This document shows, one piece after another, positions 1-7,451 of a stretch of DNA of 10,260 bases. The notes beneath the pieces were generated by a model. The model saw only the letters and a program-made list of their open reading frames with translations. It was not told where the DNA came from and ran no database searches. The DNA is taken from positions 1 to 10,260 of the forward strand of contig SVJI01000037.1 in NCBI GenBank assembly GCA_015069065.1, read 5' to 3'. The translations under genes and the position numbers were made by a program. This DNA is from Oscillospiraceae bacterium (GTDB lineage: Bacteria > Bacillota > Clostridia > UMGS1883). Numbering within the stretch: position 1 is the stretch's first letter; each line of letters starts with the position of its first letter.

Positions 1-677
1 GTGGGAGCAATACCCGGAAGAGTAATATGTATAATTTGCTTAATACGTCCCGCACCGTCAAGCTGTGCAGATTCATATAAGCACTCATCGATACTAGATA
101 ACGCAGCCAGATAAATAATAGAGCCCCAGCCTACGTCCTGCCAGATATTTGAGCCTACATAAATTGGAACAAACCATTCCTTAATGGTCAGTAGATTTAC
201 ACTGCTATCTGTAAATAAAGCAACTATGTTGCTGATAATGCCATCTGTTGCAACGAAGTTTTTAACCAAGCCGCATATAACGACCAGGGATATAAAGTGG
301 GGCATATATGAAATGGTCTGTGTAAATTTTTTAAACTTGCCACTTCCCATTTCATTTATTAAAATTGCAAAAACTATAGGAGCAGGGAATCCAAAACAAA
401 GTGCAGCTAAATTAATCCTTAATGTATTAAAAATTAAGCGCCAGCAATCTGAACTTTGAAAAAAGTCCTTAAAATGCTTTAACCCCACCCAAGGGCTTTC
501 TATAAAACCAAGTCCCGGAGAATAATCCTTAAATGCAATAAGTGCACCATATAATGGTCCATACATAAATATCAGATAAAATAACAAGCCCGGAATTACC
601 ATTAAATATAGCGACCAGTTTCTTTTTATATCTGATTTAACGATACCTTTACGTCTGTATTTTTGATTGTTTATCAT
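1..677 (-). CDS. lplB: LplB-type sugar ABC transporter permease (partial, C-terminus outside window)
   Basis: Inner-membrane permease subunit of a CUT1-type carbohydrate importer; 225 residues are visible and the C-terminal part runs off the left edge. Hydrophobic segments lie near residues 21-49, 81-108, 117-141 and 168-194. The N-terminal block YGPLYGALIAFKDYSPGLGF is typical of the LplB branch. The ATPase-contacting EAA loop is seen at residues 201-221 (YESAQLDGAGRIKQIIHITLP). Two in-frame ATGs are possible: the one at 689 directly abuts the ribosome site GGAAGGA (690-696, no spacing), so Met at 677, 12 nt from it, is preferred. It lies downstream of the binding-protein gene in the same direction, with a hairpin between them. 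An LplC-type second permease would be expected next, outside the window. No ATPase gene is visible, as is usual for systems using a shared MsmX-type ATPase. Confidence 0.93.
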   Translation of the reverse strand, partial: MINNQKYRRKGIVKSDIKRNWSLYLMVIPGLLFYLIFMYGPLYGALIAFKDYSPGLGFIESPWVGLKHFKDFFQSSDCWRLIFNTLRINLAALCFGFPAPIVFAILINEMGSGKFKKFTQTISYMPHFISLVVICGLVKNFVATDGIISNIVALFTDSSVNLLTIKEWFVPIYVGSNIWQDVGWGSIIYLAALSSIDECLYESAQLDGAGRIKQIIHITLPGIAP

Positions 678-717
678 CGATTGAAACATTCCTTCCAAAG
701 AGCTATACGGTTTGGAC

Positions 718-753
718 AGCCCATGCTGCGAAAAAATTACCGTAACATGGGCT
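718..753 (-). repeat. Intergenic inverted repeat between binding protein and permease genes
   Basis: Perfect 8-bp arms AGCCCATG (718-725) and CATGGGCT (746-753) enclose a 20-nt loop. On the transcribed minus strand no T-run follows, so it is not a standard intrinsic terminator. Its place between a highly needed binding-protein gene and its permease suggests an mRNA 3'-end stabiliser or partial attenuator; that role is inferred from position only. Confidence 0.5.
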
Positions 754-788
754 ATCGATTAATATTACACTAACAAAATGAAAATCTC

Positions 789-2348
789 TTATCTTGCGTT
801 GTAAGCATCAAGTGCCTTCTGCATGATATCAAGAAGTCTGTCCATGCCTTTCGCCTTTAACTCAGAAACAAATTTGTCATAATTTTCGATTGGTTCTACA
901 CCAACAACAAATTTAGAGAACATTTCTTTTGCATAGCTGTCAATATCTGTTTTCAATCTTGAATATTCTCCCAAGTCCTCTGCTTTAGGACTGATTGGCG
1001 GATATACATATTTCAAAGCGGTTCTGTCGCTCCAATTTTCAAGCGCCTGCTTCTGCTCAGGAAGTTGTGCATACTGCTCCATATAGCGATGGTCCTGAAT
1101 AATAGGACCGCTGGAGGATGACAGTGTATATCTGCCCAAAACTTCTGCAAATGCAAGGCCTTCATTGTTTTTAGTTACAAGCTCGGTATATGCAGGGTAA
1201 TCATCTTTCATTTCATAGCTTTCACCCTCAATACCGAAGTTCATAAGCATATGACCTTCCTCGCTATAGCCGTAATCCAAAAATTTCATTGCTAAAGGAA
1301 TGTTTTTACAGCTTGTGGTAATTGCCGCAGCGTATCCACCGGGAACTATTGCAGAAATTGTAGTAAACTTTCTTTCATCTCCGGCTTTGCCAACAGGATA
1401 AGGTGCACCTACTAAAGAATATCCCTCTTCAGTTGCAGCAGCCATATATCTTCCTATTCCGCTTCCGATACTGTTGTATGTAGCACCGCTGACACCGCTT
1501 AAAATATTAGAGTTAATTGTAGTCATATCAAGGGTAGTGAAATCCTGGTCTAATAAGCCTTCACTATACCATTTATTCAAACGGGTTACATAGTTCTTAA
1601 AGCCTTCTTCATAGAAGCCTGTCTTTACAACTCCATCCTCCTGATAATAACCGTTAAGAGGACTTGTTGTGTTAAATCCGTTAGAGAACATTGCCAAACC
1701 ATATGTATCGGTTGAAACAGGAGCAGTCGCTCCCTTTTTCTCTTTAAACGCTCTTAAAACCTTTTCCCAGTCATCAATCGTTTCAGGTACCTCAAGTCCC
1801 AAATCGTCCAACCAGTCTTTTCTGAGAAGCGGACCATCTGTGATTAAGGAAATCTCATCATCCTTGATGAAAGTGAAACCAAAGTAATCGCCTTCATCTG
1901 TTTTTGAAAGCTTATCGGCTTCCTTATGCTCTGAAAGATATTTAAAGAAGTTGGGAGCATGTTCTTTATACTCATTTAATGAAATAATACGTTTTTCCTG
2001 AATTGCCTTGCTGGGACCGCCTGTATAATTATCTCCCCATTTCCACCAGATAATATCAGGCATATCATTTGAAGCAATCAAAAGATTAAACTTCTCTGTT
2101 TCCTGTCCCAACGGAGGATGAATATATGTAAGCTCAACACCAAGCTTTTCACTTAACTCTTTTGCTAATGGAGTCTCGCCAAAATTAGACATAGTCTGTG
2201 ACAAGGCAGAATTTAAAACACACCAATAGCTTAAGCTGTTTTCTGCGTTAGCTGTTTCTTTCTTTCCCTTATCATTACATCCTGACAAGAAGCAAGACAT
2301 CACCAGCACGGCTGATACAATACCGCAAATAATTTTTTTACCTCTCAT
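789..2348 (-). CDS. Extracellular sugar-binding lipoprotein (LplA/YtcQ-like, ABC importer)
   Basis: Family 1 solute-binding lipoprotein of 519 residues, the usual size for the LplA/YtcQ group, which captures oligosaccharides outside the membrane for the adjacent permease. The N-terminus is a lipoprotein signal: MRGKK, a hydrophobic stretch (residues 6-20), then the lipobox LSGC with Cys24 as the predicted lipidated residue. The mature part has features usual in this group: LGVELTYIHPP near 70, DMPDIIWWKW near 95, and many Trp/Tyr residues as expected for sugar stacking. The start is supported by GAGAGG 8 nt upstream of the ATG. It has its own promoter and a 32-bp direct-repeat box (2443-2474) and is followed by the permease gene, so the two probably form one transcript. 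The exact ligand cannot be read from sequence; the neighbouring GH4 gene points to acidic plant oligosaccharides. Confidence 0.93.
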   Translation of the reverse strand: MRGKKIICGIVSAVLVMSCFLSGCNDKGKKETANAENSLSYWCVLNSALSQTMSNFGETPLAKELSEKLGVELTYIHPPLGQETEKFNLLIASNDMPDIIWWKWGDNYTGGPSKAIQEKRIISLNEYKEHAPNFFKYLSEHKEADKLSKTDEGDYFGFTFIKDDEISLITDGPLLRKDWLDDLGLEVPETIDDWEKVLRAFKEKKGATAPVSTDTYGLAMFSNGFNTTSPLNGYYQEDGVVKTGFYEEGFKNYVTRLNKWYSEGLLDQDFTTLDMTTINSNILSGVSGATYNSIGSGIGRYMAAATEEGYSLVGAPYPVGKAGDERKFTTISAIVPGGYAAAITTSCKNIPLAMKFLDYGYSEEGHMLMNFGIEGESYEMKDDYPAYTELVTKNNEGLAFAEVLGRYTLSSSSGPIIQDHRYMEQYAQLPEQKQALENWSDRTALKYVYPPISPKAEDLGEYSRLKTDIDSYAKEMFSKFVVGVEPIENYDKFVSELKAKGMDRLLDIMQKALDAYNAR

Positions 2349-2410
2349 TATAAAAACCTCTCTTTCATATTAAGAAACTTTTAATTTAAAAACATTTTCT
2401 GTCTAAGCTA

Positions 2411-2440
2411 ATTTTATCAAAGGACTGTCGAAATCGTAAA
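2411..2440 (-). promoter_or_regulatory. Promoter A, upstream of binding protein gene
   Basis: On the minus strand: -35 TTTACG (2435-2440), 18-bp spacer, -10 TAAAAT (2411-2416). A 17-bp spacing with TTACGA is also possible. The -35 is poor, as expected for an activator-dependent promoter. The -10 lies 26 bp downstream of box A, the same distance as at promoters B and C. Expected leader length to the ATG at 2348 is about 55 nt. Confidence 0.6.
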
Positions 2441-2442
2441 GT

Positions 2443-2474
2443 GACAGAATCTACAAAGCGTCGCCAGATTCCAC
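2443..2474 (-). promoter_or_regulatory. Direct-repeat box A (candidate AraC-regulator site)
   Basis: Read on the minus strand, half-site GTGGAATCTGGC (2474-2463), 8-bp spacer, half-site GTAGATTCTGTC (2454-2443). The halves match at 9 of 12 positions with a 20-bp period, about two helical turns, as is typical of AraC-family direct-repeat operators. The box lies just after the regulator's stop codon and abuts the -35 region of promoter A. The same architecture recurs at 7413-7444 and 9149-9180. Confidence 0.65.
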
Positions 2475-2487
2475 ACTTGTATAAGTA

Positions 2488-4779
2488 TTACCGCTTGTTT
2501 TTTCTATATTCTGCGGGGGATACACCAACAATAGATTGGAACACTCTCAAAAAAGTCCTGTGGCTGGCAAATCCTACTTCTGCTGCAATATCTGTAACCT
2601 TTAAATTTGTGTTTTTTAAAAGCTCTCTGGCGTGTTCAATCCTGACAGTGTTAATATACTCAAGCAAAGGAATATTTTTCTCTTTCTTAAACACAGCGGA
2701 AACATAGTTGGGACTTACATTAAATTTTTCTGAGATGAATGCAACATTTAAAATTTGATTATTATAATTAGATTTTACAAAATCAATGATATCCTCAGAC
2801 AATTTCTCTGTAGTGCGTGCTACATTCCCTTTTGATTTATCACAAATCTGTCTGAATAATTCTAAAATTTCCTCTTGTATAGAAGATATTGACTCATATC
2901 GGTCTATCTTATCCAATAAATCAGTTTGTTCAATGTCTATCAAATTAAGAGAATCTTCGTTTTGTCTTATGACTTTAAAAATAGTTGCGACAACATCAAA
3001 AAACAGACATTTTACTTTCAAAGAAGCAGAAACTGTATTTTTTAAATTACTGTTTATTATTTCCTGTAGAAGTATGGAAGATTTTTCGTAATTTCCATAA
3101 GTTAAATAATTTATTAATTTCTGCTCAATGTCCACAGAGTAGATATAATTTTCATTTTCCTGACGATTCTTCTGTATATATTCATCATAACTGAGGAAAA
3201 ATACATTTCTTATACTGCAATATCTCATAAGCTCTATCGCTTCCCGATAGCACACAGAAATATTTTCAATCCCTTCATACACAGATGAAAGAGATGCAAA
3301 AAAACTCACGTTTGAAAGATTCTCTATTATTTTTTGAGCGTCTGTTATTACATTGTGCAATTTCTGTATATGCGCTGTGTCAGAAAGTGATACAACCACA
3401 AAAAGCTCATCGCTGTTTTCGCAAAAAGCAGTTTCAAATTTTCCTCTGAAAAAATCATCAAGTACATTTTTAATAATTAATTTTGCTAATCCCTCATTGT
3501 CACTTACATCATCCTGCTCAAAGAAAAGTCTGCTGCAGTCTTCGATCTTTACCGCCATCACACAAAAGCAACTGTTTTGAAAATTAATTCCAAAATATTC
3601 AAGACGACTTGAGATATCATACAGTGATTCTTCTCCCTTTAAAACAGCTAACAGAAAAGAATTTCTGGCAAGCTTCCTTTCTAATTTCTGATGCTGAGAA
3701 TCTTCCTGATATTTGTTTACAATGTCCGATACAACAGATGTTAAATACTGGTATTCATTGAGTTCAGAATTAAATGCAAAATTTCTGGATAATGTCTTTG
3801 TAAGTTTTCTGATTGGCGTATAGTGTTTTTTTATCGAGCGCCAAATAATAATACCGCCAACTAAAATACACACAAGCAAGCTATATATGTAATTACGCCG
3901 CATACGCACAATCTTTTCCAGGAACACATCTTCCGAAATACAAGAAACATACTTCCAATCACTTTGCATCATATCCTGAATAATCAGCACCTTATTCTGA
4001 TTATCGTGCTGCATATAAACAATATTTTCGCCATCACTGTTTTTTAATGCATAATTTACAGATTGAATAAAGCCTTCGTCTTGGTCAGATACAATTACAC
4101 TGTTTTCTTCATCAACCATAAAGAAAGCATTTTTTTCGTTATTATCAAACAACAAAAAGCTTTTTCTGAATTCTACAATTATGTTAGCAAGCAGCTTGCT
4201 ATCATCACCGACATCCATATAAGACATAGCATAAAAGACTCTGCCATCGCCTTTGGTGCTCTTTTGCGGATATATCAGCAGTTCACCGTAATACCGTCTG
4301 GTCATAAACTCATACCATTCTTCGTAAGTTGGAAAGACCTTGCTGTAATGTCCTTTGTAAAAGTTTTTCAAATTACCTGCCCCGTTTTGACCAACATAAC
4401 AGTCTGAATTCTTAAGCAGTACAAAAACATTTTCAACATAAAAGTCGAAACCGCCGTAAATATATGAATGATTCGTTGATAATTGATACCTTTGCTTTGC
4501 TGTAAGCGGCGATTGTAATGATGCCGCTTTTTGAAAATCCTCATTGAGCAAAATAGTATCTGTCATATCTGAAACATTTGCAATAATAGCGTCCAGTGTT
4601 TGTGCACGCCCATAAATATACTCCGCATTATAATTTTTTATCTCATCCATCATAGCGTTTTCAACGCTGATATAACTGATTCGGTTTACTATGTATGGAA
4701 TAAACAAAACAAGAATATACGAAATAAACAGGCTCACTAATATTTTTTGTTTAACAGTCTTTTTAATAAAAGTGTTCAC
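2488..4779 (-). CDS. Membrane-anchored AraC-family transcriptional regulator (YtdP/YesS-like)
   Basis: One-component sensor-regulator of 763 residues, matching the size of Bacillus YtdP and YesS. A first membrane helix lies near residues 12-33 (ILVSLFISYILVLFIPYIV). An extracytoplasmic sensing region (about 34-295) follows, then a second helix near 297-316 (YIYSLLVCILVGGIIIW). A cytoplasmic linker leads to a C-terminal AraC domain (about 662-763) with two helix-turn-helix units: VAFISEKFNVSPNYVSAVFK and VTDIAAEVGFASHRTFLRVF, ending GVSPAEYRK. The chosen start is GTG at 4779, preceded by AAAGGAG (4797-4791) 11 nt away; a GTG at 4815 would extend the frame 12 residues but would place that ribosome site inside the gene. 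It has its own near-consensus promoter. It sits between the enzyme genes and the transporter genes and is the obvious candidate to bind boxes A, B and C. No histidine kinase or receiver domain is seen. Confidence 0.93.
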   Translation of the reverse strand: MNTFIKKTVKQKILVSLFISYILVLFIPYIVNRISYISVENAMMDEIKNYNAEYIYGRAQTLDAIIANVSDMTDTILLNEDFQKAASLQSPLTAKQRYQLSTNHSYIYGGFDFYVENVFVLLKNSDCYVGQNGAGNLKNFYKGHYSKVFPTYEEWYEFMTRRYYGELLIYPQKSTKGDGRVFYAMSYMDVGDDSKLLANIIVEFRKSFLLFDNNEKNAFFMVDEENSVIVSDQDEGFIQSVNYALKNSDGENIVYMQHDNQNKVLIIQDMMQSDWKYVSCISEDVFLEKIVRMRRNYIYSLLVCILVGGIIIWRSIKKHYTPIRKLTKTLSRNFAFNSELNEYQYLTSVVSDIVNKYQEDSQHQKLERKLARNSFLLAVLKGEESLYDISSRLEYFGINFQNSCFCVMAVKIEDCSRLFFEQDDVSDNEGLAKLIIKNVLDDFFRGKFETAFCENSDELFVVVSLSDTAHIQKLHNVITDAQKIIENLSNVSFFASLSSVYEGIENISVCYREAIELMRYCSIRNVFFLSYDEYIQKNRQENENYIYSVDIEQKLINYLTYGNYEKSSILLQEIINSNLKNTVSASLKVKCLFFDVVATIFKVIRQNEDSLNLIDIEQTDLLDKIDRYESISSIQEEILELFRQICDKSKGNVARTTEKLSEDIIDFVKSNYNNQILNVAFISEKFNVSPNYVSAVFKKEKNIPLLEYINTVRIEHARELLKNTNLKVTDIAAEVGFASHRTFLRVFQSIVGVSPAEYRKNKR

Positions 4780-4790
4780 AGTGCAAACAT

Positions 4791-4797
4791 CTCCTTT
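4791..4797 (-). promoter_or_regulatory. Ribosome binding site deciding the regulator start
   Basis: AAAGGAG on the minus strand, 11 nt before GTG 4779. It is the only strong Shine-Dalgarno sequence in this leader and argues against the longer frame opening at 4815. Confidence 0.7.
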
Positions 4798-4805
4798 TAG
4801 GTTTA

Positions 4806-4834
4806 GAAAACGCACTGCATGTTATAGCGTTTTC
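4806..4834 (-). repeat. Inverted repeat in the regulator leader
   Basis: Perfect 8-bp arms GAAAACGC (4827-4834 on the minus strand) and GCGTTTTC (4806-4813) flank a 13-nt loop, 9 nt before the ribosome site of the regulator gene. It could be a dyad operator or a weak RNA hairpin limiting expression; the sequence does not distinguish these. No U-run follows. Confidence 0.45.
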
Positions 4835-4868
4835 ACTGCCTTTTTTGATTTAACAAGCATACACAGTT

Positions 4869-4898
4869 ATTGTATCTTTCCTGTTTATAGCTTGTCAA
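4869..4898 (-). promoter_or_regulatory. Sigma-A-type promoter of the regulator gene
   Basis: On the minus strand: perfect -35 TTGACA (4893-4898), 18-bp spacer, -10 TACAAT (4869-4874, one mismatch to consensus). The leader to GTG 4779 would be about 80-85 nt. Unlike the other three promoters it has no recognisable 32-bp direct-repeat box, suggesting constitutive low-level synthesis of the sensor. Confidence 0.7.
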
Positions 4899-4921
4899 CC
4901 ACCAAAATATGCCACTGCTAC

Positions 4922-6286
4922 TTATTTATACATAGTCAAATACTCAGAGGTAGCCGCTACCATTCTGTCAAACATCTCTCGAGCCTTTTCTCGTGATAAA
5001 CGAACAAGCGGATCGTTCACAAACGCCAAAAATGCCTTATCTAAGCTGCGCTCTGCAATCGCTTCCATTAAAAGCTGCTGATTTCCACTTTCGCGGCTAA
5101 TTAAAGGATAAATACTCTTTGGAATATCACCAGCCACAACAGGAGTTACTGAATTTGCACTAAATATAGAATTAGTTTCAACAACTGCCCCCATAGGAAG
5201 ATTTGTAATCTGTCCTCTGTTTGGTATGTTAACGTTGGTAATCAAATCTTCAAGACCTAAAATAGCACGCATTTGCTTTACGCCTTCTTCTCCGGTAGGT
5301 GACAAATCAAACTCTTCCTCACCCCTTACCAAGCGTCCGCTTTTTTCAATACGCTCTTTTAAATAATCCTTTCTCCAGCTTACAGGTGTCAATGCAAATC
5401 CCCAATCAAGTACGCTTTGGGGGTCGCTCAAATACCAATCACCCGGGCAAAACTCTGCTAAGTGTCTGTCACCTGCTGCCGCTATGTAGCCATATTTCAT
5501 AAATAAATCAAACTTTACTAATTCCAACTGTCTCCAGCAGTTGTTAAGATGATTGTTTTCGTGCTTAAAGTTATAGCCTGTTTCATAATACTTCTCAGCA
5601 AACTTCTTATAAACAGGATAAATATCTATATCTTTATATCTTGCCTCGGTAATCCATGTGAAGTGGTTTATACCTGTTAACTGTATTTTAATATCATCAC
5701 GGCTCTTGGTATCAATATCCAAAATATCCTTCAGTGCTTTTCTAAGAATATCCTTTACCTCATACACCTCATGGCAGCAGCCGTATGCCTTAATCTTTGG
5801 AAACGCATGATACAGTGCGTCAACGCAAAGCGTCATTGGATTAGTATAGTTAAGAACCCATGCATCAGGACAGTAATCCTTTATTGCATAGCCTATATCC
5901 TCCATCATAGGTACACAGCGCAAAGAACGGATAATACCGCCGGGGCCTACAGAATCACCAACTGACTGATAAATTCCATATTCCTCAGGTAAATGAACGT
6001 CATGCTCCATTTCATCAAATGTACCAGGAAGAATGGAAATTACAACGAAATCAGCATCTGTAAGTGCCTCGCCAATAGTTTCTACTGCTTTGTATTCCCA
6101 CTTTTCCTTTTGTATATTGTTACCAATTATTTCATTGTTTTTTGCCGCTTGAAAGTCGATATCATACAAATAAACCTTTCCACTCATATCCTCCGCCTGT
6201 GCAAGGTCTGCCATAAGATTCCACGCCCATATACGGCTTCCGCCGCCGATATAAGCGATTTTTAAATTATTTGCTTGCATTGCCAT
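4922..6286 (-). CDS. lplD: Glycoside hydrolase family 4, LplD-like (alpha-galacturonidase/glucuronidase type)
   Basis: Cytoplasmic GH4 glycosidase of 454 residues, normal for the family, which uses NAD+ and a divalent metal in a redox-elimination mechanism. The N-terminal Rossmann motif is YIGGGSRIWAWNL (residues 12-24). NYTNPM is at 146-151. GCCHE (169-173) supplies the likely metal ligand Cys171, and GINHFTW (205-211) supplies His208. GDRHLAEF follows near 272-279. The CHE signature and the companion transport genes resemble B. subtilis LplD, annotated as alpha-galacturonidase, so a uronic-acid-containing substrate is more likely than a phospho-glucoside or melibiose; this is inference. The ATG at 6286 has GGAG 8 nt upstream. 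It starts 23 nt after the oxidoreductase stop, so the two are surely co-transcribed. No terminator is seen before the regulator gene. Confidence 0.92.
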   Translation of the reverse strand: MAMQANNLKIAYIGGGSRIWAWNLMADLAQAEDMSGKVYLYDIDFQAAKNNEIIGNNIQKEKWEYKAVETIGEALTDADFVVISILPGTFDEMEHDVHLPEEYGIYQSVGDSVGPGGIIRSLRCVPMMEDIGYAIKDYCPDAWVLNYTNPMTLCVDALYHAFPKIKAYGCCHEVYEVKDILRKALKDILDIDTKSRDDIKIQLTGINHFTWITEARYKDIDIYPVYKKFAEKYYETGYNFKHENNHLNNCWRQLELVKFDLFMKYGYIAAAGDRHLAEFCPGDWYLSDPQSVLDWGFALTPVSWRKDYLKERIEKSGRLVRGEEEFDLSPTGEEGVKQMRAILGLEDLITNVNIPNRGQITNLPMGAVVETNSIFSANSVTPVVAGDIPKSIYPLISRESGNQQLLMEAIAERSLDKAFLAFVNDPLVRLSREKAREMFDRMVAATSEYLTMYK

Positions 6287-6309
6287 AATAATTTCTCCTA
6301 TCTAATAGT

Positions 6310-7347
6310 TTATCTTAAATAATGAACTGTCTCTGCTTTTCCGCTATCAGCCGACTTGATAATAGCTTCGCAAACAGCAACAGTTGCCGCACCTTCAGCG
6401 CCGGGAATATCAAGCGATTTCTTTCCTGTAAGAACATCTACAAAGTCATTAACCTCTGCACCGATGTTGTGGTTATTGATTTCAATTGGAATTTTAATAG
6501 CTATTTCTTTCATATGAATACCCAATAATTCTTTTTCTCCTTTAAATTCATCCATATATAAAGAAAGCGCTGGACTTGTGTTATCAGTAATAATAGTTCC
6601 CTTTGTTCCATAAAAAACAGTGCGCATGGTATAATCACGCTTGCAGCCTGTTGAAACAAAAACTTTGCCCATTACATCATTAGGGAATTTCAGTACCGCA
6701 ATAGCAGTATCATCACAAGGCCAATTATCACCAAGAGACTTTTTGTTGGTGTATGCATATGCCTCAATGGGATTCCCGGCTACCCAACGAAGCAAATCAA
6801 CCGCATGGCAGCCTCCGCCTGTTACAGGGTGACGTGGGTTTTCCTTGTCATTCCTCCAATGCAGAGGCATATCAGAGTAATCATGCGCATATTCAGACTC
6901 TACAAATGACAGTTCACCTATCATTCCCTTATCTATAATTTCCTTAGCTTTTAAAAATCCAGGTGTTTTACGACATACCTGCCCTACCATTAAAATAGCG
7001 TTACTACTTTTTTCTGCTTCTATCATTGCTGCACAATCCTCTGAATTTAATGCAAGAGGTTTTTCGCATAACACATTTATATCAGCCTTTAAAAAGTCGA
7101 TTACCATTTCACGATGAATCTGGTCAGGCGTTGCAACACAAACTGCATCTATTAAGTCTTTATTCAATAATTCGTGATAATCACTGTAACGGGCATCAAT
7201 ATGGAATTTATCCGCCACCTCGTTAAGCACCTTAATGTCATTGTCGCAAACAGCAACCAGCTCGGCATCAGCATTGTCTAAAATGCCCTCCATATGGCGC
7301 TGACCTATGCTGTTGATTCCGATTACCGCAAATTTAATTTTCTTCAT
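6310..7347 (-). CDS. Gfo/Idh/MocA family NAD(P)-dependent sugar oxidoreductase
   Basis: Cytoplasmic dehydrogenase of 345 residues, the usual size for the family, which oxidises or reduces sugars, inositols and their acids. The N-terminal nucleotide-binding fold begins KFAVIGINSIGQRHMEG (residues 5-21) and is followed by an acidic residue after the second strand (VAVCDND). The family signature CEKPLAL is near residue 94, where the lysine is usually catalytic. A GGGCHAVDLLRW segment near 176-187 carries a histidine expected in the C-terminal substrate domain. The start has GAGAGG about 9 nt upstream of the ATG. It lies immediately before the GH4 gene and behind promoter B and box B. Its substrate is probably a monosaccharide or uronate released by, or converted for, the GH4 enzyme, but the family is too diverse to say which. 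Confidence 0.92.
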   Translation of the reverse strand: MKKIKFAVIGINSIGQRHMEGILDNADAELVAVCDNDIKVLNEVADKFHIDARYSDYHELLNKDLIDAVCVATPDQIHREMVIDFLKADINVLCEKPLALNSEDCAAMIEAEKSSNAILMVGQVCRKTPGFLKAKEIIDKGMIGELSFVESEYAHDYSDMPLHWRNDKENPRHPVTGGGCHAVDLLRWVAGNPIEAYAYTNKKSLGDNWPCDDTAIAVLKFPNDVMGKVFVSTGCKRDYTMRTVFYGTKGTIITDNTSPALSLYMDEFKGEKELLGIHMKEIAIKIPIEINNHNIGAEVNDFVDVLTGKKSLDIPGAEGAATVAVCEAIIKSADSGKAETVHYLR

Positions 7348-7380
7348 TGTTATTTTCCTCTCTTCCTAAAATTTATGGTA

Positions 7381-7410
7381 AATATACTTTATCCCAATAA
7401 ACCCCGTCAA
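7381..7410 (-). promoter_or_regulatory. Promoter B, upstream of oxidoreductase-GH4 operon
   Basis: On the minus strand: -35 TTGACG (7405-7410), 18-bp spacer, -10 TATATT (7381-7386). The leader to ATG 7347 would be about 25-30 nt. It lies in the 104-bp gap after the esterase gene and 26 bp separate its -10 from box B. Confidence 0.65.
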
Positions 7411-7412
7411 CT

Positions 7413-7444
7413 GACAAAATTTATTGAAAGAAGCCAAAACTTAC
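7413..7444 (-). promoter_or_regulatory. Direct-repeat box B (candidate AraC-regulator site)
   Basis: On the minus strand: GTAAGTTTTGGC (7444-7433), 8-bp spacer, ATAAATTTTGTC (7424-7413); 9 of 12 positions match between halves. It has the same half-site length, spacer and distance to the -10 as boxes A and C. It lies just after the esterase stop codon. Confidence 0.65.
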
Positions 7445-7451
7445 TGCCTGT

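Noticed and set aside
184..459. Plus-strand open frames within the minus-strand genes (for example 184-459, 2441-2707, 4063-4407, 5993-6265, 7294-7665).
   Set aside because: They lie antisense to well-supported genes, show no recognisable domains, and have unnatural compositions.
4780..4815. Longer regulator frame starting at GTG 4815.
   Set aside because: The strong ribosome site AAAGGAG would lie inside the coding sequence; GTG 4779 gives 763 residues, in line with YtdP/YesS.
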